NCBI GenBank assembly: GCA_964614515.1 | Contig: CAZTPJ010000058.1 | Span: 1 to 23,590 of the forward strand | Reading direction: 5' to 3' | Source: CAZTPJ01 sp964614515 | GTDB taxonomy: Bacteria; Planctomycetota; Phycisphaerae; Phycisphaerales; UBA1924 | Length of the DNA: 23,590 nucleotides | Shown here: piece after piece, positions 20,701 to 23,590 of the stretch | How positions within the stretch are numbered: position 1 is the stretch's first letter | Layout: each line of letters begins with the position of its first letter | Program-made: the position numbers and the translations under genes | Notes under the pieces: generated by a model | What the model was told of the DNA's origin: nothing | The model's database searches: none | Seen by the model: only the letters and a program-made list of their open reading frames with translations

Positions 20701-23309
20701 AGCCGACAGTGTCACGTAGCCATGCCGAGGTCGTACCTGAAAGAGGTGCAAGGCCGCGTTGTAAACGCGGTGCAGTTGAGGCACATCATGAAGTTGCCGC
20801 AGTATCTGCCGGTGACAAACTGGGCAGCGCAGCGTGGTTCGGACTGCTGTTTGTCGCAGCAGTTCTAATCAATCGGCTGGAACTGGAGACTGCAGCGTTT
20901 CGGAACGTCATGTTCGTCGGTTGCGCGGCCGCGTTCACTCTTCATTTTGTGCCAATGCGACTTCGAATGGCAGGATTCACGGCACTGTCGCTCGGGGTAA
21001 TGGTGTGGCTGCTAGGTTATACGGAAGGCGGTTGGCGCTGCGTGGATGGGCTAAGCAAGGGTGCTGTGGTTCTGGGCATTGGGCTAGTACTTATCAGTAT
21101 ATGTCGATGGCGAATCGGCTTTTGGCCACGAGCAGGATTGCTTATGATGGTTGGCTCGGTTGTGGGGACGGCCGCCGGATTCAGCGTCGGTGGTTCCTCC
21201 TGGAACGGAGTGTGGGTTCTGGTGGCCTCAATCTTCATGTTCCGAATCATGGTGTATCTGTACGACGTATCAACATCAAAGCAATTGCCAAGGATATCGG
21301 AAACGGCGGCGTACTTTGCGCTCCTACCAAACATGTGCGTCCCGCTGTTTCCGGTGGTCGATTTTAGGACGTTCGCTAAATCTCGTTCCGCGCGATCTAC
21401 CTGGATGCTGTATGAACGAGGCGTGCGGTGGATCGTTCGTGGCGTTATCCACCTTGTGCTATACCGCTTTGTCGATCGAGTAATATCACTAAGGCCGGAA
21501 GATGTGCTAACTGGCGCACAGGTGACCCAGTTTGTTGTAGCAAGCATGCTGTTCTACCTGCGCGTGTCAGGGGTGTTTCACATTGTGATCGGACTTCTCG
21601 TAATGTGTGGCTTTGACCTTCCGGAAACGAATCGAAGATACTTCCTGGCGTCGAGTTTTACCGACTATTGGCGTCGTGTAAATATGTATTGGAAGGACTT
21701 CATTCTCAAGGTGTTCTATTTGCCAACGTACTTTCGCTTTAAGCATTGTGGTCCCACGCGCGCGCTGGTGTTCGCAACGTTGTTTGCATTCTTGATGACA
21801 TGGATATTGCACGCGTATCAAACGTGGTGGCTCCGTGGCTTCCTCTCCTTCAGCTGGCCGGATACCCTGTTCTGGACGGTTCTCGGCCTGCTCGTTGTTG
21901 GAAACGGTGTGTGGGAACTCAAGCGCAAGCCTACCGCAACCAATCGCCAAGTCTCTGTCGGAGGGACTGTGCGAGTTCTGCTGGCGACGGCTCTAACGGC
22001 GGCTGTTATCGCCGTGCTATGGTCACTGTGGAACACCACGACGCTCTCGCTGTGGTTGACAATGTGGAGTCACGCAGATCTAAGTACAGTCATGTGGTTC
22101 GGAGGGATGCTTGCGGTCATTATGGTTTCGAAATTCGTTGTGGAAGTGTTACCGACAGCAAGTGCCAAGACGATCCGTGAGCGGAAGAGTCCAAAGATGC
22201 GGAAAGCGGTATACTTGTATGCGATGCACCTTTTCGTGCTTATCGGAATAATGATTGTAAGTTTTCCTACGACACATGAACGCATTCCTGCGTACGTACG
22301 TCCAATCCTGGGATGCATGACGAGCGCATCTATCACCGGCAATATTCAAGGATACTATGATCAGTTGCTCGATGGGCCGCAGGGCGACACGACATCGTAC
22401 GACTATGGGCAGCAAGATCGCATTCACAAGGTGTTGCGGCCTGTCACGGACTTGCGTCAGCGAGAGATGATTCCTGGGCTGGACTTTGTTCGTCACGGCG
22501 TTCGCTTCGTTTCAAATGCGTCTGGGATGCACGATCGCGAGGTGCCAGTAGCTAAGCCACCGGGGACCATACGTATTGCCGTGCTGGGATCCTCGCACGT
22601 AATGGGTTGGGGCGTGACACATGATCAGGTCCTAAGCCGACTGCTCGAGCGGAAGCTCAACAACACCGCATCGCTTGTGAACAGGTGTGAAGTGCTGAAT
22701 TTCGCAGTGTCCGGGTATAGTCCATTGAATCAGCTGGGATTGATCGAGCATTCTGTTCGTAGGTACTCGCCGGACATCGTGCTGTTTGTGTCGCATTCGG
22801 TCGACCAGGAGTGGACCGTGATGCACACACAGCGCGTGCGAGCGGAGGATACAAAGTGTCCATATTCATACATTGAGCAGACACTGCTGGAATGCGATAT
22901 TGCCAAGACTTCCAATGAAATCCTCGCCCGGTGCCGGCTGCTTCCGCGAGGCCGTGAAATTACAGCTTGGGCATACCAACAGATTGTGGTCGAGTGTCAA
23001 ACGATTGGAGCGTTACCTGTCGCAGCATTTGCGCCCCTGCCGCGAGAGGGCGAGTTGCTGCGGCGGCTGGCATCGAATCGAGGCGTCAAAGATGCGCTTC
23101 AGTTGGAGGATCTCATGGCATCCGGATTCGTCGTGATGGATCTAAGGACAGTCTTTGATGGCAGACAGAGTGGGGAATTGGCGCTGCGGCGTTGGGAGGG
23201 ACACTATAGCCATCTGGCGCATCAGTTGGTCGCTGAAGTACTATTCGACCAAATGATGAATAATACGACTGTTCAGGAGGTGCTGCAGCGGCCCGTCGCG
23301 ACCAACTGA
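20697..23309 (+). CDS. MBOAT O-acyltransferase fused to an SGNH/GDSL hydrolase-like domain
   Basis: This is an 870-residue fusion. The first about 525 residues are polytopic membrane sequence of the MBOAT family (relatives: AlgI, DltB). LLPNMCVPLFPVVDFRTFAK, then FTDYWRRVNMYWKDFILKVF (Asp323, Trp325, Asn329) and MTWILHAYQTWWLRG with the likely catalytic His372 give the family pattern; the WH of AlgI/DltB is VN here. The final membrane helix is about 504-522. The C-terminal about 250 residues are SGNH-like: VLGSSHVMGWGV places the nucleophile at Ser633, VLNFAVSGYSPLNQL supplies the oxyanion Gly block, and WEGHYSHLAHQLVAEVL holds His836 with Glu834 where DxH is usual. In alginate acetylation MBOAT (AlgI) and SGNH (AlgJ/AlgX) are separate proteins; here membrane transfer and periplasmic esterification appear joined. 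Likely role: O-acylation of the exported polysaccharide. Confidence 0.85.
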   Translation: MKPTVSRSHAEVVPERGARPRCKRGAVEAHHEVAAVSAGDKLGSAAWFGLLFVAAVLINRLELETAAFRNVMFVGCAAAFTLHFVPMRLRMAGFTALSLGVMVWLLGYTEGGWRCVDGLSKGAVVLGIGLVLISICRWRIGFWPRAGLLMMVGSVVGTAAGFSVGGSSWNGVWVLVASIFMFRIMVYLYDVSTSKQLPRISETAAYFALLPNMCVPLFPVVDFRTFAKSRSARSTWMLYERGVRWIVRGVIHLVLYRFVDRVISLRPEDVLTGAQVTQFVVASMLFYLRVSGVFHIVIGLLVMCGFDLPETNRRYFLASSFTDYWRRVNMYWKDFILKVFYLPTYFRFKHCGPTRALVFATLFAFLMTWILHAYQTWWLRGFLSFSWPDTLFWTVLGLLVVGNGVWELKRKPTATNRQVSVGGTVRVLLATALTAAVIAVLWSLWNTTTLSLWLTMWSHADLSTVMWFGGMLAVIMVSKFVVEVLPTASAKTIRERKSPKMRKAVYLYAMHLFVLIGIMIVSFPTTHERIPAYVRPILGCMTSASITGNIQGYYDQLLDGPQGDTTSYDYGQQDRIHKVLRPVTDLRQREMIPGLDFVRHGVRFVSNASGMHDREVPVAKPPGTIRIAVLGSSHVMGWGVTHDQVLSRLLERKLNNTASLVNRCEVLNFAVSGYSPLNQLGLIEHSVRRYSPDIVLFVSHSVDQEWTVMHTQRVRAEDTKCPYSYIEQTLLECDIAKTSNEILARCRLLPRGREITAWAYQQIVVECQTIGALPVAAFAPLPREGELLRRLASNRGVKDALQLEDLMASGFVVMDLRTVFDGRQSGELALRRWEGHYSHLAHQLVAEVLFDQMMNNTTVQEVLQRPVATN

Positions 23310-23383
23310 AGCCTTGTATATGTGACCCATTAGCAGAAGTCGAACAACGTCCTAAGAGAAACAGCAGGTCCTGGGAGATGCGC

Positions 23384-23590
23384 ATGAAGAGGCGAACTGA
23401 CGTCCAAGCGAGCGTGCGAGAATTCATTCTGTCAGAGTTTCTCGCCGGAGAGGATCCTTCGCTGTTGTCAAACGACACCGCGTTGATCTCGGCGGGGATT
23501 CTGGATAGTATCGGAACGCTCAAATTGGTAGCTTTCCTTGAGGAGCGCTTTGACATTAGTCTCGCTGCTCATGAGGCGACCGCTGAGCAT
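23384..23590 (+). CDS. Stand-alone acyl carrier protein, 3' end cut by window edge
   Basis: The frame is open from ATG 23384 (six bases after GGGAG) to the right edge, 69 codons without a stop. VREFILSEFLAGEDPSLL, then GILDSIGTLKLVAFLEERF gives the helix I and DSxxxxxL signature of acyl carrier proteins; Ser42 is the expected 4'-phosphopantetheine site. Following an MBOAT gene, it recalls DltC beside DltB and the ACPs of exosortase-linked loci, and may deliver an activated acyl group to the membrane acyltransferase. An AMP-forming ligase would be the expected next gene. An upstream in-frame ATG at 23378 is the alternative start. Probably fewer than 20 residues are missing. Confidence 0.85.
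   Translation, partial: MKRRTDVQASVREFILSEFLAGEDPSLLSNDTALISAGILDSIGTLKLVAFLEERFDISLAAHEATAEH

Overview
The window looks like the chromosome of a GC-rich Gram-negative bacterium, most likely a planctomycete (Phycisphaerae-like). The evidence is three secreted proteins ending in an IPLPTP / hydrophobic stretch / RRRR sorting tail, a PEP-CTERM variant familiar from that phylum, together with sulfotransferases, a beta-helix exoprotein and the general codon style. The assignment is inferred from protein style, not from a marker gene. No rRNA, tRNA, CRISPR array, insertion sequence or phage gene was seen.

Left part, minus strand (6066 down to 1): a compact run of seven genes, with gaps of 4-17 bp or overlaps. 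Transcription runs rfbA, an rfbC-like cupin, rfbD, rfbB (the dTDP-L-rhamnose pathway), then xseA and xseB (exonuclease VII), then a prepilin peptidase cut by the left edge. The rhamnose genes are therefore apparently cotranscribed with DNA-repair and pilus/secretion genes.

Middle part, plus strand (6281-8844): two tandem paralogous PEP-CTERM-like secreted proteins whose promoters are duplicated along with them, then a third, smaller and unrelated secreted protein with the same kind of tail. They are followed by about 300 bases rich in inverted repeats.

Right part, plus strand (9161 to the right edge): a long cell-surface polysaccharide locus opening with a NusG-like (RfaH/LoaP/UpxY-type) antiterminator. 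Two small hairpins follow it, then a large secreted beta-helix protein, a Wzx-type flippase, a SAM methyltransferase, two sulfotransferases, a Wzy/O-antigen-ligase-like membrane protein, a FemAB/BcsL-like GNAT acyltransferase, a third sulfotransferase, an 870-residue MBOAT O-acyltransferase fused to an SGNH hydrolase-like domain, and the start of a stand-alone acyl carrier protein. Several junctions are ATGA overlaps, so this is almost certainly one operon running off the right edge.

Taken together, the right-hand genes suggest export and polymerisation of a repeat-unit polysaccharide decorated by sulfate, methyl and acyl groups; the nearby rml genes could supply rhamnose. No glycosyltransferase and no exosortase lies in the window. 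Base composition is mosaic: GC drops from about 65% to about 50% inside the flippase gene, recovers, and drops again, which suggests modular assembly of the locus. The most novel elements are the MBOAT-SGNH fusion with its adjacent ACP, and the set of three dissimilar sulfotransferases in one antiterminator-led operon.
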